This document shows positions 26,763 to 35,139 of a DNA stretch of 64,000 bases, in pieces. Location: the NCBI RefSeq assembly GCF_008312835.1, contig NZ_VSKS01000012.1:174836-238835 (forward strand), given 5' to 3'. A program made the position numbers and the translations under genes. The DNA comes from Streptomyces marokkonensis. Lineage in GTDB: Bacteria > Actinomycetota > Actinomycetes > Streptomycetales > Streptomycetaceae. A model generated the notes under the pieces. That model ran no database searches and had not been told where the DNA came from. It saw nothing but the letters and a program-made list of their open reading frames with translations. Position 1 is the first letter of the stretch. The number at the start of each line of letters is the position of its first letter.

Positions 26763-28253
26763 CTACTTCTTCCTGCCGCGCTTCTCGCGCACCCGCACGG
26801 AGATGTGGATCGGCGTCCCCTCGAAGCCGAATTCCTCGCGCAGCCGGCGCTCGATGAAGCGCCGGTAGCCCGCCTCGATGAAACCAGAGGCGAACAGCAC
26901 GAACCGCGGCGGCTTGGTGCCCGCCTGCGTGCCGAACAGGATCCTCGGCTGCTTGCCGCCCCGCACCGGGTGCGGGTGGGCGGCGACCAGTTCGCCGAGG
27001 AAGGCGTTGAGCCTGCCCGTCGGGACCCGGGTCTCCCAGCCCTCCAGGGCCGTCTCGATGGCCGGGACCAGCTTCTCCATGTGCCGGCCGGTGCGCGCCG
27101 AGACGTTCACCCGCGGCGCCCACGCGACCTGGCCGAGCTCGGTCTCGATCTCCCGCTCCAGGTAGTAGCGGCGCTCCTCGTCGAGGGTGTCCCACTTGTT
27201 GTACGCGAGGACGAGCGCGCGGCCCGCCTCCACGGCCATGGTGACGATGCGCTGGTCCTGCACCGAGATCGAGTCGGCGGCGTCGATGAGGACGACGGCC
27301 ACCTCGGCCTTCTCGACGGCGGCGGCGGTGCGCAGCGAGGCGTAGTAGTCGGCGCCCTGCTGGAGGTGGACGCGCTTGCGGATGCCCGCCGTGTCGACGA
27401 ACTTCCAGGTCTTGCCGCCCAGTTCGATCATCTCGTCGACGGGGTCGCGGGTGGTGCCGGCGATCTCGTTGACGACGACCCGCTCCTCGCCCGCGACCTT
27501 GTTCAGCAGCGAGGACTTGCCGACGTTGGGCCGGCCGATCAGGGCGACGCGGCGGGGGCCGCCGACCGCGGTGCCGAAGCTCTGCGCCGGGGCCTCCGGG
27601 AGAGCCTCCAGGACCTGGTCCAGCATGTCGCCGGTGCCGCGGCCGTGCAGGGCGGAGACCGGGTGCGGCTCGCCCAGGCCCAGGGACCACAGGTAGGCCG
27701 CGTCGGCCTCGCCGCTCGGGCCGTCCACCTTGTTGGCGCACAGCACGACCGGCTTCCCGGCCTTGCGCAGCAGCCGGACGACGGCCTCGTCGGTGTCGGT
27801 GGCGCCGACCTTGGCGTCCACGACGAAGACGACCGCGTCGGCGGCTTCGATGGCGTACTCGGCCTGGGCGGCCACGGAGGCGTCGATGCCGAGGACGTCC
27901 TGCTCCCAGCCGCCGGTGTCGACGACCTTGAAGCGGCGGCCCGCCCACTCGGCCTCGTAGGTGACACGGTCGCGCGTGACGCCCGGCTTGTCCTCGACGA
28001 CCGCCTCGCGGCGGCCGATGATGCGGTTCACCAGGGTCGACTTGCCGACGTTGGGCCGGCCGACGACGGCGAGCACCGGGAGCGGGCCGTGGCCCGCGGC
28101 CTCGATGGCGCCCTCGACGTCCTCGAGGTCGAAGCCCTCCTCCGCGGCGAGCTCCATGAACTCCGCGAACTCGGCATCGCCCAGCGCCCCGTGGTCGTGC
28201 TCGTGCGCACCCTCGTACGCGTCCGAGCCGTCGGGCTGGATGTGGTCGTTCAT
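26763..28253 (-). CDS. der: Ribosome-biogenesis GTPase Der (EngA)
   Basis: 496 residues from ATG 28251-28253, after a 40-residue acidic N-terminal extension common in actinobacteria. Two tandem GTPase domains: G1 GRPNVGKST with DTGG and NKVD in the first, and G1 GRPNVGKSS with DTAG and NKWD in the second. A C-terminal KH-like domain ends in a basic tail (REKRGRKK). Der acts in late assembly of the 50S subunit. A GTG at 28316, overlapping the acyltransferase stop (TAGTG), would lengthen it by 21 residues; I prefer the ATG because it gives a more usual length. It is the last gene of a cmk-plsC-der operon. Confidence 0.95.
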   Translation of the reverse strand: MNDHIQPDGSDAYEGAHEHDHGALGDAEFAEFMELAAEEGFDLEDVEGAIEAAGHGPLPVLAVVGRPNVGKSTLVNRIIGRREAVVEDKPGVTRDRVTYEAEWAGRRFKVVDTGGWEQDVLGIDASVAAQAEYAIEAADAVVFVVDAKVGATDTDEAVVRLLRKAGKPVVLCANKVDGPSGEADAAYLWSLGLGEPHPVSALHGRGTGDMLDQVLEALPEAPAQSFGTAVGGPRRVALIGRPNVGKSSLLNKVAGEERVVVNEIAGTTRDPVDEMIELGGKTWKFVDTAGIRKRVHLQQGADYYASLRTAAAVEKAEVAVVLIDAADSISVQDQRIVTMAVEAGRALVLAYNKWDTLDEERRYYLEREIETELGQVAWAPRVNVSARTGRHMEKLVPAIETALEGWETRVPTGRLNAFLGELVAAHPHPVRGGKQPRILFGTQAGTKPPRFVLFASGFIEAGYRRFIERRLREEFGFEGTPIHISVRVREKRGRKK

Positions 28254-28315
28254 GAAGTCCGTACCTCGTCGTTCATCGTGGTGATCGGTGGACCTTCGCG
28301 GTGAGCGGTGATCCA

Positions 28316-29008
28316 CTACTCAAGTGTCGCAGGGTCTGCCTCGGTGAACCGAGGCAGACCCTGGCGCCCGGTGAGGCGCCTGGCGTTTTCCAGGTGCGCG
28401 GTGAGCTGCTTCTGGATGCGCTCGGTCGCCTCGTCCAGCGCCTTGCGCGTACGTCTCCCGCTGCCGTCGCCCGCCTCGAAGGGGTCACCGAAGACCACGT
28501 CGACGCGGGAGCGCAGCGGGGGCAGTGCCTTGACCAACCGTCCCGGCCGGTCGGAACTTCCCAGGACGGCGACGGGCACGATGGGCGCGCCGCTGCGTAC
28601 GGCGAAGTACGCGAGCCCCGCCCGGATCGAGGCGAAGTCGCCCTCGCCCCGTGTGCCCTCGGGGAAGATGCCGAGGACCCCGCCCTGTTCCAGCACGCCC
28701 AGCGCCCGGGATATCGCCGTGCGGTCGGTGCTGTGCCGGTCGACCTTGAGCTGGCCGATGCCGGTCAGGAACGGGTCGAGCGGACCGATGAACGCCTCCT
28801 TCTTGATCAGGAAGTGCGTCGGCCGGGGCGCCACGCCCATGACCATCGGGCCGTCGACGTTGTGGGAGTGGTTCACGGCGAAGATCACCGGACCGGCCGC
28901 GGGCACCCGCCAGGCGCCCAGCACACGCGGCTTGAACAGCCCGTACATCAGGCCGACGCCGATGCGCCGCCCGACCTCGGCGCCCCGCGCCGATGGGACG
29001 TCGGTCAC
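28316..29008 (-). CDS. 1-acylglycerol-3-phosphate acyltransferase family protein (PlsC-like)
   Basis: 230 residues; GTG 29006-29008 overlaps the cmk stop as GTGA. Acyltransferase block I is NHSHNVDGP (His-x4-Asp catalytic dyad), block III is FPEGTR, and block IV lies near [10 protein letters not shown]. The enzyme should acylate lysophosphatidate or a related acceptor at the inner membrane face for phospholipid synthesis. The order cmk-plsC-der is conserved in actinobacteria. A weak amphipathic N-terminal helix ([16 protein letters not shown]) may anchor it to the membrane. Confidence 0.9.
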   Translation of the reverse strand: MTDVPSARGAEVGRRIGVGLMYGLFKPRVLGAWRVPAAGPVIFAVNHSHNVDGPMVMGVAPRPTHFLIKKEAFIGPLDPFLTGIGQLKVDRHSTDRTAISRALGVLEQGGVLGIFPEGTRGEGDFASIRAGLAYFAVRSGAPIVPVAVLGSSDRPGRLVKALPPLRSRVDVVFGDPFEAGDGSGRRTRKALDEATERIQKQLTAHLENARRLTGRQGLPRFTEADPATLE

Positions 29009-29691
29009 TTCGCCGCCCGCTTCTCCTCGACGAGCGTGACGACACACTCGATGACCTGCTGCAGGGTCAGGTCGGTGGTGTCCACCTCCACGGCGTCGCC
29101 GGCCTTGGCCAGCGGGGAGGTCTTGCGGCCGGCGTCGGCCGCGTCCCGCTTGATCAGGGCCTCACGGGTGGTGTGCAGGTCGGCGCCCTTGAGTTCGCCG
29201 CTGCGGCGGGCGGCACGCGCCTCCGGGGAAGCGGTGAGGAAGATCTTGAGATCGGCGTCGGGCAGCACGGTGGTGCCGATGTCACGGCCCTCGACGACGA
29301 TGCCTCCGCCGGCGGAGGAGGCGATCGTGCGCTGCAGCTCGGTGATCCGGGCGCGCACCTCGGGCACCGCGCTGACCGCGCTGACCTTGGAGGTGACGTC
29401 CTGCTCGCGGATCGGGACGGCCACGTCGACGCCGTCGACCGTGATGGTGGGACCCTTGGGGTCGGTGCCGGAGACGATCTCCGGCTTGCCGGCGACGGCG
29501 GCGACCGCGGAGGGGTCCTCTATGTCGATGCCGTTGTTCACCATCCACCAGGTGATCGCCCGGTACTGGGCGCCGGTGTCCAGGTAGCTCAGGCCGAGCT
29601 GCGCCGCCACGGCCTTCGACGTGCTCGACTTGCCCGTGCCGGAGGGGCCGTCGATGGCGACAATCACGGGCTGGGCGGCGCCGTTTTCCAC
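29005..29691 (-). CDS. cmk: Cytidylate kinase
   Basis: 228 residues from GTG 29689-29691 with AGGAAGG upstream. P-loop GPSGTGKSS near residues 15-23; the CMP-binding region includes YLDTGAQYRA and the VVEGRDIGTTVLPDAD motif; the lid region is RRSGELKGAD. It phosphorylates CMP and dCMP, recycling pyrimidine nucleotides. It heads the operon with the plsC-like gene and der, overlapping the next start by four bases. Confidence 0.95.
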   Translation of the reverse strand: MENGAAQPVIVAIDGPSGTGKSSTSKAVAAQLGLSYLDTGAQYRAITWWMVNNGIDIEDPSAVAAVAGKPEIVSGTDPKGPTITVDGVDVAVPIREQDVTSKVSAVSAVPEVRARITELQRTIASSAGGGIVVEGRDIGTTVLPDADLKIFLTASPEARAARRSGELKGADLHTTREALIKRDAADAGRKTSPLAKAGDAVEVDTTDLTLQQVIECVVTLVEEKRAAK

Positions 29692-29822
29692 GGGGGAACA
29701 CCTTCCTGGTGCACTGGAGGGGGTGTGCGGGGCGCGGACACGCCCCGCACCAGATTACCGGCCCCCCGGAACCCCTCCGACAAGCGGACGATCCGGCCCT
29801 TCGGGGGAAGGGCAACGGGTCG

Positions 29823-30908
29823 TCACTGCCGGATCGACCAGCCCCGTTCGCGCAGCCCCGCGGTGAGGACCGGCGCCGCCTTGGGCTCCACCATGAGCTG
29901 CACCAGACCGGCCTGCTGTCCGGTGGCGTGCTCGATGCGGACGTCCTCGATGTTGACCCCGGCGCGGCCGGCGTCGGCGAAGATGCGGGCCAGCTGGCCG
30001 GGCTGGTCGTCGATGAGCACCGCCACGACCTCGTAGACGCGCGGCGCGGTGCCGTGCTTGCCGGGGACGCGGATCTGGCCGGCGTTGCCGCGGCGCAGCA
30101 CGTCCTCGATGCCGGTGCCGCCCTCGCGGCGCTTGCCCTCGTCGGAGGACTGCAGGGCGCGCAGGGCCCGCACGGTCTCCTCCAGGTCACCGGCGACCTC
30201 CGTGAGCAGGTCGGCGACCGGCCCGGGGTTCGCGGACAGGATGTCGATCCACATCCGGGGGTCGGAGGCGGCGATCCGGGTCACGTCCCGGATGCCCTGC
30301 CCGCACAGCCGTACGGCGGCCTCCTCGGCGTGCTCCAGGCGCGCGGCGACCATGCTGGACACCAGGTGCGGCATGTGGGAGACGAGAGCGACGGCCCGGT
30401 CGTGGGCGTCGGCGTCCATGACGACGGGCACGGCCCTGCAGTGCGAGATCAGCTCCAGGGCGAGGTTCAGCACCTCGGTGTCGGTCTCCCGGGCGGGGGT
30501 GAGCACCCAGGGGCGGCCCTCGAAGAGGTCACCGCTGGCGGCCAGCGGACCGGACTTCTCCCGGCCGGACATGGGGTGGGTGCCGATGTACGACGCCAGG
30601 TCCAGCCCGCGTGCCTCCAGCTCGCGGCGGGGTCCGCCCTTGACGCTGGCCACGTCGATGTAGCCGCGTGCCGCACCGCGTCGCATCGCGTCGGCGAGCA
30701 CGTCGGCCACGTGGGCGGGCGGGGCGGCGACGACCGCCAGGTCCACCGGGCCGTCGGGCGCCTCGGCCGTGCCGGCCCCGAGCGCGGCGGCGGTACGGGC
30801 CTGCTCCGGGTCGTGGTCGGCGAGGTGGACGGTGACGCCCCGCTGGGACAGGGCGAGGGCGGCCGAGGTGCCGATGAGCCCGGTACCGATGACGAGTGCG
30901 GTTCTCAC
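29823..30908 (-). CDS. tyrA: Prephenate dehydrogenase with C-terminal ACT domain
   Basis: 361 residues; GTG 30906-30908 overlaps the aroH stop (GTGA). N-terminal Rossmann motif VIGTGLIGTSAALAL, a prephenate-binding region including THPMSGREKSGP, and the central helical domain (DAHDRAVALVSHMPHLVSSM). A C-terminal ACT domain (VAVLIDDQPGQLARIFADAG) is the likely site of feedback by tyrosine. The enzyme converts prephenate to 4-hydroxyphenylpyruvate. It is co-transcribed with chorismate mutase, the preceding step. Confidence 0.95.
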   Translation of the reverse strand: MRTALVIGTGLIGTSAALALSQRGVTVHLADHDPEQARTAAALGAGTAEAPDGPVDLAVVAAPPAHVADVLADAMRRGAARGYIDVASVKGGPRRELEARGLDLASYIGTHPMSGREKSGPLAASGDLFEGRPWVLTPARETDTEVLNLALELISHCRAVPVVMDADAHDRAVALVSHMPHLVSSMVAARLEHAEEAAVRLCGQGIRDVTRIAASDPRMWIDILSANPGPVADLLTEVAGDLEETVRALRALQSSDEGKRREGGTGIEDVLRRGNAGQIRVPGKHGTAPRVYEVVAVLIDDQPGQLARIFADAGRAGVNIEDVRIEHATGQQAGLVQLMVEPKAAPVLTAGLRERGWSIRQ

Positions 30909-31267
30909 TGGGCGATGTCCTTGCGCAGGGCGGCGGCGGCACCGAGGTACACGTGCGTGATGCCGGCGCGGGGCCTGTCGGACTCGATGTGCGCGAGGAC
31001 CCGGACGACACGGGGCATGGCGCCCGTGACGTCGAGCTCCTGGGCGCAGATCAGGGGCACGTCGACGATGCCGAGCTTGCGGGCGGCGGCGGCCGGGAAG
31101 TCGCAGTGCAGGTCGGGTGTGGCCGTGAACCAGATGCTGATCAGGTCGTCCGCGTGCAGATCGTTGCGCTCCAGAACGGCGGTGAGCAGCGCGCCGACCT
31201 GCTCCTCCATGTGACCGGACTCGTCCCGTTCCAACTGGACGGCCCCCCGGACCGCGCGTACCGCCAC
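30905..31267 (-). CDS. aroH: Chorismate mutase, AroH type
   Basis: 120 residues from GTG 31265-31267, with AAGGAG upstream. Close to the Bacillus subtilis AroH trimeric fold: N-terminal AVRAVRGAV (catalytic Arg 7), ATPDLHCDFPA, AQELDVTGAMPRVVRV (Glu and Arg of the active site) and HVYLGAA (Tyr). It isomerises chorismate to prephenate, the substrate of the overlapping tyrA. This class is unrelated to the helical AroQ mutases. Confidence 0.95.
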   Translation of the reverse strand: MAVRAVRGAVQLERDESGHMEEQVGALLTAVLERNDLHADDLISIWFTATPDLHCDFPAAAARKLGIVDVPLICAQELDVTGAMPRVVRVLAHIESDRPRAGITHVYLGAAAALRKDIAQ

Positions 31268-31460
31268 GACGATGCTCCTTGCTGACGTGCGTGTGAGCTG
31301 TTCGGTCGTCCAGCGTAGTCAGGCCACGCGGGGGTGGCGCCGGGCGCTCGCCCGCTGAGACGGGCAAGGTGCACGTTTCATGCCGGTTCGCTGTGGTTTG
31401 CTTATCGTTCGACGCATTCGGTGCCAGGATGCGGGGACTGCGATCTCCGGGAGTGACGAC

Positions 31461-31874
31461 ATGACCCCTCGCGCGACGCGCCGCACGGTCCTGCTCGCGA
31501 CGGGCGCGGCGGCGCTGGCCGCCGGCTGCGGCTCGGAGGACGGGGACGGCGCCTCGCCGGACACCACAGGACCGGACGCCTCCGGCGGTCAGGAGCTGGC
31601 CTCGGCCGCTGACGTTCCGGTGGGCGGGGGCACGGTCCTCAAGGACGACAGGATCGTCGTGACCCAGCCCGAGGAGGGGGACTTCAGGGCCTTCTCGGCG
31701 ATCTGCACGCACCAGAACTGCGTCGTGGCCGACGTGTCGGACGGCAGCATCAACTGCACCTGTCACGGCAGCCGGTTCAGGATCACCGACGGCTCGGTGG
31801 AGCGGGGCCCGGCGACCAGGCCGCTGCCCGGGGAGCGGATCACGGTGGAGGGAAATTCGATCCGTCTGGCGTGA
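31461..31874 (+). CDS. Exported Rieske [2Fe-2S] lipoprotein
   Basis: 137 residues from ATG 31461; GGGAG lies eight bases upstream. The N terminus (TPRATRRTVLLATGAAALAAGCG) has a twin-arginine-like pair followed by a lipobox (Cys near residue 24), so the protein is probably exported folded with its cluster and then acylated. An acidic Ser/Gly linker precedes the Rieske domain, with CTHQNC and CTCHGSRF supplying the two Cys and two His cluster ligands plus the disulfide pair. This is a stand-alone Rieske electron carrier, not the cytochrome bc complex subunit; partner unknown. Confidence 0.88.
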   Translation: MTPRATRRTVLLATGAAALAAGCGSEDGDGASPDTTGPDASGGQELASAADVPVGGGTVLKDDRIVVTQPEEGDFRAFSAICTHQNCVVADVSDGSINCTCHGSRFRITDGSVERGPATRPLPGERITVEGNSIRLA

Positions 31875-31896
31875 TCCGCCGCGTACGCTCCCGGGC

Positions 31897-32640
31897 ATGC
31901 GCCCCGAGACCCTGGTCGGCGACCACACGATCTACGCCTGCGTCATGGGCTCCCGTGCCTTCGGTCTGGCCACGGAGGGCAGCGACACCGACCGCCGGGG
32001 CGTCTTCCTCGCGCCGACTCCCCTGTTCTGGCGCTTCGAGAAGCCGCCGACGCACGTCGAGGGGCCGGCCGGGGAACAGTTCAGCTGGGAGCTGGAACGC
32101 TTCTGCGAGCTGGCCCTGCGCGCCAACCCCAACATCCTGGAGTGCCTGCACTCCCCGCTGGTGGAGTACGCCGACACCACCGGCCGCGAGCTGCTGTCCC
32201 TGCGCGGGGCGTTCCTCTCCCGCAAGGTCCACGAGACGTTCACCCGCTACGCCCACGGCCAGCGCCGCAAGCTGGACGCCGACGTCCGCGCCCACGGCGC
32301 CCCGCGCTGGAAGCACGCGATGCACCTGCTCCGCCTGCTGACCAGCGCCCGCGACCTGCTCCGCACCGGCACCCTCACGATCGACGTGGGCGACGGACGC
32401 GAGCCGCTGCTCGCGGTGAAGCGCGGCGAGGTTCCCTGGCCCGAGGTGGAGTCCCGGATGGCCCGGCTGGCGGAGGAGGGCGCGCAGGCCCTCCGGCGCA
32501 GTCCGCTGCCCGAGGAGCCCGACCGCCGCCGGGTCGAGGACTTCCTCGTGCGCACCCGCCGCGCCTCAGCCCTCCAGGCGGATCCGTACGACGAGGTCGT
32601 GCAGGGCGTCGTACGCGGTGGGGGCGTCGGGCAGGGCTGA
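31897..32640 (+). CDS. RlaP-family nucleotidyltransferase, copy 1
   Basis: 247 residues from ATG 31897, 22 bases after the Rieske gene. No ribosome site, but TACGCT (31884-31889) seven bases before the ATG suits a leaderless promoter. The polymerase-beta-type nucleotidyltransferase signature is MGSRAFGLATEGSDTDRRGVF, with two metal-binding Asp; the third acid is probably the Glu of GEQFSW (aligned with Asp in copy 2), followed by ERFCELALRANPNILECL as in the RlaP family (Pfam RlaP, RNA-repair-associated). It probably transfers a nucleotide to an RNA or protein end; the substrate is unknown. The last 75 bases overlap copy 2, which is convergent. Confidence 0.82.
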   Translation: MRPETLVGDHTIYACVMGSRAFGLATEGSDTDRRGVFLAPTPLFWRFEKPPTHVEGPAGEQFSWELERFCELALRANPNILECLHSPLVEYADTTGRELLSLRGAFLSRKVHETFTRYAHGQRRKLDADVRAHGAPRWKHAMHLLRLLTSARDLLRTGTLTIDVGDGREPLLAVKRGEVPWPEVESRMARLAEEGAQALRRSPLPEEPDRRRVEDFLVRTRRASALQADPYDEVVQGVVRGGGVGQG

Positions 32641-33318
32641 CGCCGCCTGCGCCTCGTCCAGCACACCGTGCAGCCGCTCCACCTCGGCACGCACGCGTGC
32701 GCGGTCGACGGCGGCGTCCCCGTGCTCGCGCTCCGCCTTGGCGGCGATCAGCTCCGGCAGACGGTCCGGGGCGGCGTCCACCTCCCCGGCGAGGGTGGGC
32801 AGATGGGGCTGCACCTCGCCGGAGCGCATGAGGTGGATGCCGGTGAGCAGCACCCGGAAGGTGTAGAGCAGCGGTTTGAGCCCGCCCGTCCTCTCGAACA
32901 GCCGCCACTGGGTCTGCGCGAACCCCCGGTAGTGGTGGGCGTGGTGACGGGTGAGGACGCCCGGGGCGAGCGCGACCAGTTCCCGGTGCGCGTCGGTGGT
33001 GTGCACGACCAGCGGGGACAGCAGCTGTTCCAGCACATAGCCGTTGCGGCGCAGCATCAGGCGGACGAACTTGCGCAGGTCGTGCGTGACCAGGTCCATC
33101 TCGACGCCGTCCCGGACCCACATCCTGGACCGGGTCTCGTCCGGCTCGCGCAGCCCGACGAGATCGGCGGCGGGCAGCAGGTGCACGCCCCGCAGGTCCA
33201 CGTCGGAGTCGCGGGACGGGAAGCCGTACAGGTGCGCGCCGGAGACGGTGGCGAACAGCACCGGGCCGGGCTGTTCGGCGATCACCGGGCTCAGGTCGAG
33301 GTCCAGGGCGTCGGTCAT
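32566..33318 (-). CDS. RlaP-family nucleotidyltransferase, copy 2
   Basis: 250 residues from ATG 33316-33318, only three bases after the ADP-ribosylglycohydrolase stop, so the end of that operon. The signature is SGAHLYGFPSRDSDVDLRGVHL, and the third acid lies in VEMDLVTHDLRKFVRLMLRRNGYVLEQL. The C-terminal helical domain (GFAQTQWRLFERTGGLKPLLYTFRVLLTGIHLMRSG, in segments) is shared with copy 1. The two copies differ strongly in sequence, so they are ancient paralogues. Overlapping 3' ends (32566-32640) could allow antisense control. Family comparison suggests RNA end modification or repair; this is inference. Confidence 0.82.
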   Translation of the reverse strand: MTDALDLDLSPVIAEQPGPVLFATVSGAHLYGFPSRDSDVDLRGVHLLPAADLVGLREPDETRSRMWVRDGVEMDLVTHDLRKFVRLMLRRNGYVLEQLLSPLVVHTTDAHRELVALAPGVLTRHHAHHYRGFAQTQWRLFERTGGLKPLLYTFRVLLTGIHLMRSGEVQPHLPTLAGEVDAAPDRLPELIAAKAEREHGDAAVDRARVRAEVERLHGVLDEAQAASALPDAPTAYDALHDLVVRIRLEG

Positions 33319-33321
33319 CGG

Positions 33322-34344
33322 TCAAGCGTCCCAGAGCGTCCCCAGCGCCAGCAGCTCACCCCGGTACTCGATGCGGTCCGCCCACTCCGCCGGCCAGGCG
33401 TCCGCGCCCAGGTACGCGCCCGCGAAGGCGCCCGCGAGGCAGGCGATGGAGTCGGAGTCGCCCGCGGTGCAGGCGGCGCGGCGCAGGGCGGTGAGGGGTT
33501 CGTCGACGAAGAGGAGGAAGCAGAGCAGGCCGGTCGCCAGGGCCTCCTCGGCGATCCAGCCCTCGCCCGTGGCCAGGCACGGGTCGGTCTCCGGCGAGAC
33601 GGTGCGCACGGCGTCCTGGAGGCGTCCCAGGATCTCCAGGCACTCGTCCCAGCCGCGGGCGATGAAGTGCTCGGGGGTGGGGTCCTGCGCGCGGGTCCAC
33701 AGGTCGCCGAGCCAGAACTCGTGGTAGCGGGTGCGGTTCTCGTAGGCGTAGGAGCGCAGGAGGCCGATCAGGCCGGTCGGCTCGGCTCCCTGGGCGAGCA
33801 GCCTGACGGCGTGGGCGGTGAGGTCGGAGGCGGCGAGCGCGGTGGGGTGCCCGTGAGTGAGGGCCGACTGCAACTGGGCGGCTCCCGAACGCTGTTCGTC
33901 GGTCAGGCCGGGGACCAGGCCTATGGGGGCGACGCGCATGTTGGCGCCGCAGCCCTTGGAGCCGGTCTGGCTTGCGTCCTGCCAGGGCCGGTCCTCGCGG
34001 GACAGCAGGTGACAGGCCTTGAGGCAGGTGTTGCCCGGCGCCCGGTTGTTCTCGGGCGAGCGCCACCACTCCACGAACTCCTCGCGCACCGGCCGCTCCA
34101 GCCGCTTCGGGGTGAGCGGTCCCCGGTCCATGGCCGTGCGCAGCCCCCGCCCGAGCGCGAGGGTCATCTGGGTGTCGTCGGTGACGATCGCCGGTCTGGG
34201 CAGGTCCATCCCCCGCCAGGGGCCAAACTTGGCGAGGATCGACGGGACGTCGTTGAACTCGGTCGGGAACCCCAGCGCGTCCCCGAGGGCGAGTCCGGTC
34301 AGGGCACCTGTCGCGGCGCGCTTGGTGACGGTGGTCGTGGTCAT
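33322..34344 (-). CDS. ADP-ribosylglycohydrolase family protein (DraG/ARH type)
   Basis: 340 residues; ATG 34342-34344 overlaps the Nudix gene stop (ATGA). Helical ARH fold with the two metal-binding motifs: N-terminal VTDDTQMTLALG and C-terminal GDSDSIACLAGAFAGAYLG, plus GALTGLALGDALGFPTEF at the start. The family removes ADP-ribose from Arg, Ser or other groups of proteins, or from nucleic acids and metabolites. The tight operon with an NrtR-type sensor of ADP-ribose and a nucleotidyltransferase suggests a shared NAD/ADP-ribose-linked task. No ADP-ribosyltransferase gene is visible in this window. Confidence 0.9.
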   Translation of the reverse strand: MTTTTVTKRAATGALTGLALGDALGFPTEFNDVPSILAKFGPWRGMDLPRPAIVTDDTQMTLALGRGLRTAMDRGPLTPKRLERPVREEFVEWWRSPENNRAPGNTCLKACHLLSREDRPWQDASQTGSKGCGANMRVAPIGLVPGLTDEQRSGAAQLQSALTHGHPTALAASDLTAHAVRLLAQGAEPTGLIGLLRSYAYENRTRYHEFWLGDLWTRAQDPTPEHFIARGWDECLEILGRLQDAVRTVSPETDPCLATGEGWIAEEALATGLLCFLLFVDEPLTALRRAACTAGDSDSIACLAGAFAGAYLGADAWPAEWADRIEYRGELLALGTLWDA

Positions 34345-35060
34345 GCGGGGCGTCCTTCAGGGGTCGGCCGGAGCAGCGGCGGGTGGAGGGCGGCGGCGGT
34401 GCCCGCGCGGTACAGCGCGGCGGGTTTGCCCCGGCCGCCGGTGAGGCGTGCGGCGCCGGGGACGGTTTCGACGAAGCCCGGCGTGGCGAGCACCTTGCGC
34501 CGGAAGTTGGGCCGGTCGAGGGCGGTGCCCCAGACGGCCTCGTAGACCTGTTGCAGCTCTCCGAGGGTGAACTCGGGCGGGCAGAAGGCGGTGGCGAGGC
34601 AGGTGTACTCGAGCTTGGCGCCGACGCGTTCCCGCGCGTCGGCCAGGATCCGGCCGTGGTCGAAGGCGAGGTCGCGCACGGAGCCGTACGGCGCCCAGCG
34701 GGCCTGTGCGGCGTCGCTGCCGCCGTGCGCCTCGGGCGCGTCGGGAAGCAGCGCGGCGAAGGCGACCGACACGACCCGCATCCGGGGGTCGCGGTCGGGT
34801 TCGCTGTACGTCCGCAGCTGCTCCAGATGCAGCCCGGACACGTCCGTCAGCCCGGTCTCCTCGCCCAGTTCGCGCCGCGCGGCGCTCTCGGCGGACTCGT
34901 CCGGCCGGACGAAGCCGCCGGGCAGTGCCCACTGTCCGGCGTACGGCTCCCGGCCGCGCTCGACGAGCAGCACGTGCAGCGCGCCCGCGCGGAGGGTGAA
35001 CACGGCGAGGTCGACGGTGACGGCGAAGGGTTCGAAGGCGTACTTGTCGTAGCCGTCCAT
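34341..35060 (-). CDS. NrtR-type Nudix-domain transcriptional regulator
   Basis: 239 residues from ATG 35058-35060; GTG 35069 is an alternative. Residues about 1-145 form a Nudix domain with a complete Nudix box (GFVRPDESAESAARRELGEE, then TGL), unlike the degenerate boxes of many NrtR proteins, so hydrolase activity could remain. The C-terminal part (TLGELQQVYEAVWGTALDRP, NFRRKVLATPGFVETV) is the NrtR winged helix. NrtR proteins repress NAD-metabolism genes and release DNA on binding ADP-ribose or related nucleotides. A perfect inverted repeat covers the region just upstream of its start, indicating autoregulation of the whole operon. Confidence 0.85.
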   Translation of the reverse strand: MDGYDKYAFEPFAVTVDLAVFTLRAGALHVLLVERGREPYAGQWALPGGFVRPDESAESAARRELGEETGLTDVSGLHLEQLRTYSEPDRDPRMRVVSVAFAALLPDAPEAHGGSDAAQARWAPYGSVRDLAFDHGRILADARERVGAKLEYTCLATAFCPPEFTLGELQQVYEAVWGTALDRPNFRRKVLATPGFVETVPGAARLTGGRGKPAALYRAGTAAALHPPLLRPTPEGRPA

Positions 35061-35062
35061 GA

Positions 35063-35109
35063 CCCGCACCCCCTTTTATAGTCACTACGACTATAAAAGG
35101 GGGTGCGGG
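35063..35109. promoter_or_regulatory. Perfect 21-bp inverted repeat: probable NrtR operator
   Basis: Arms 35063-35083 and 35089-35109 are exact reverse complements around ACTAC. The core is TATAGTC-N5-GACTATA, of the form expected for NrtR-type regulators. On the minus strand the proximal arm contains TATAAA, a possible -10, and AGGGGG, the ribosome site of the regulator gene starting at 35060. It may also act as a terminator for the pseudouridine synthase gene ending at 35140. Confidence 0.8.
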
Positions 35110-35139
35110 GTGGAGACAACCCTCTTCGGGGGCCGGACT

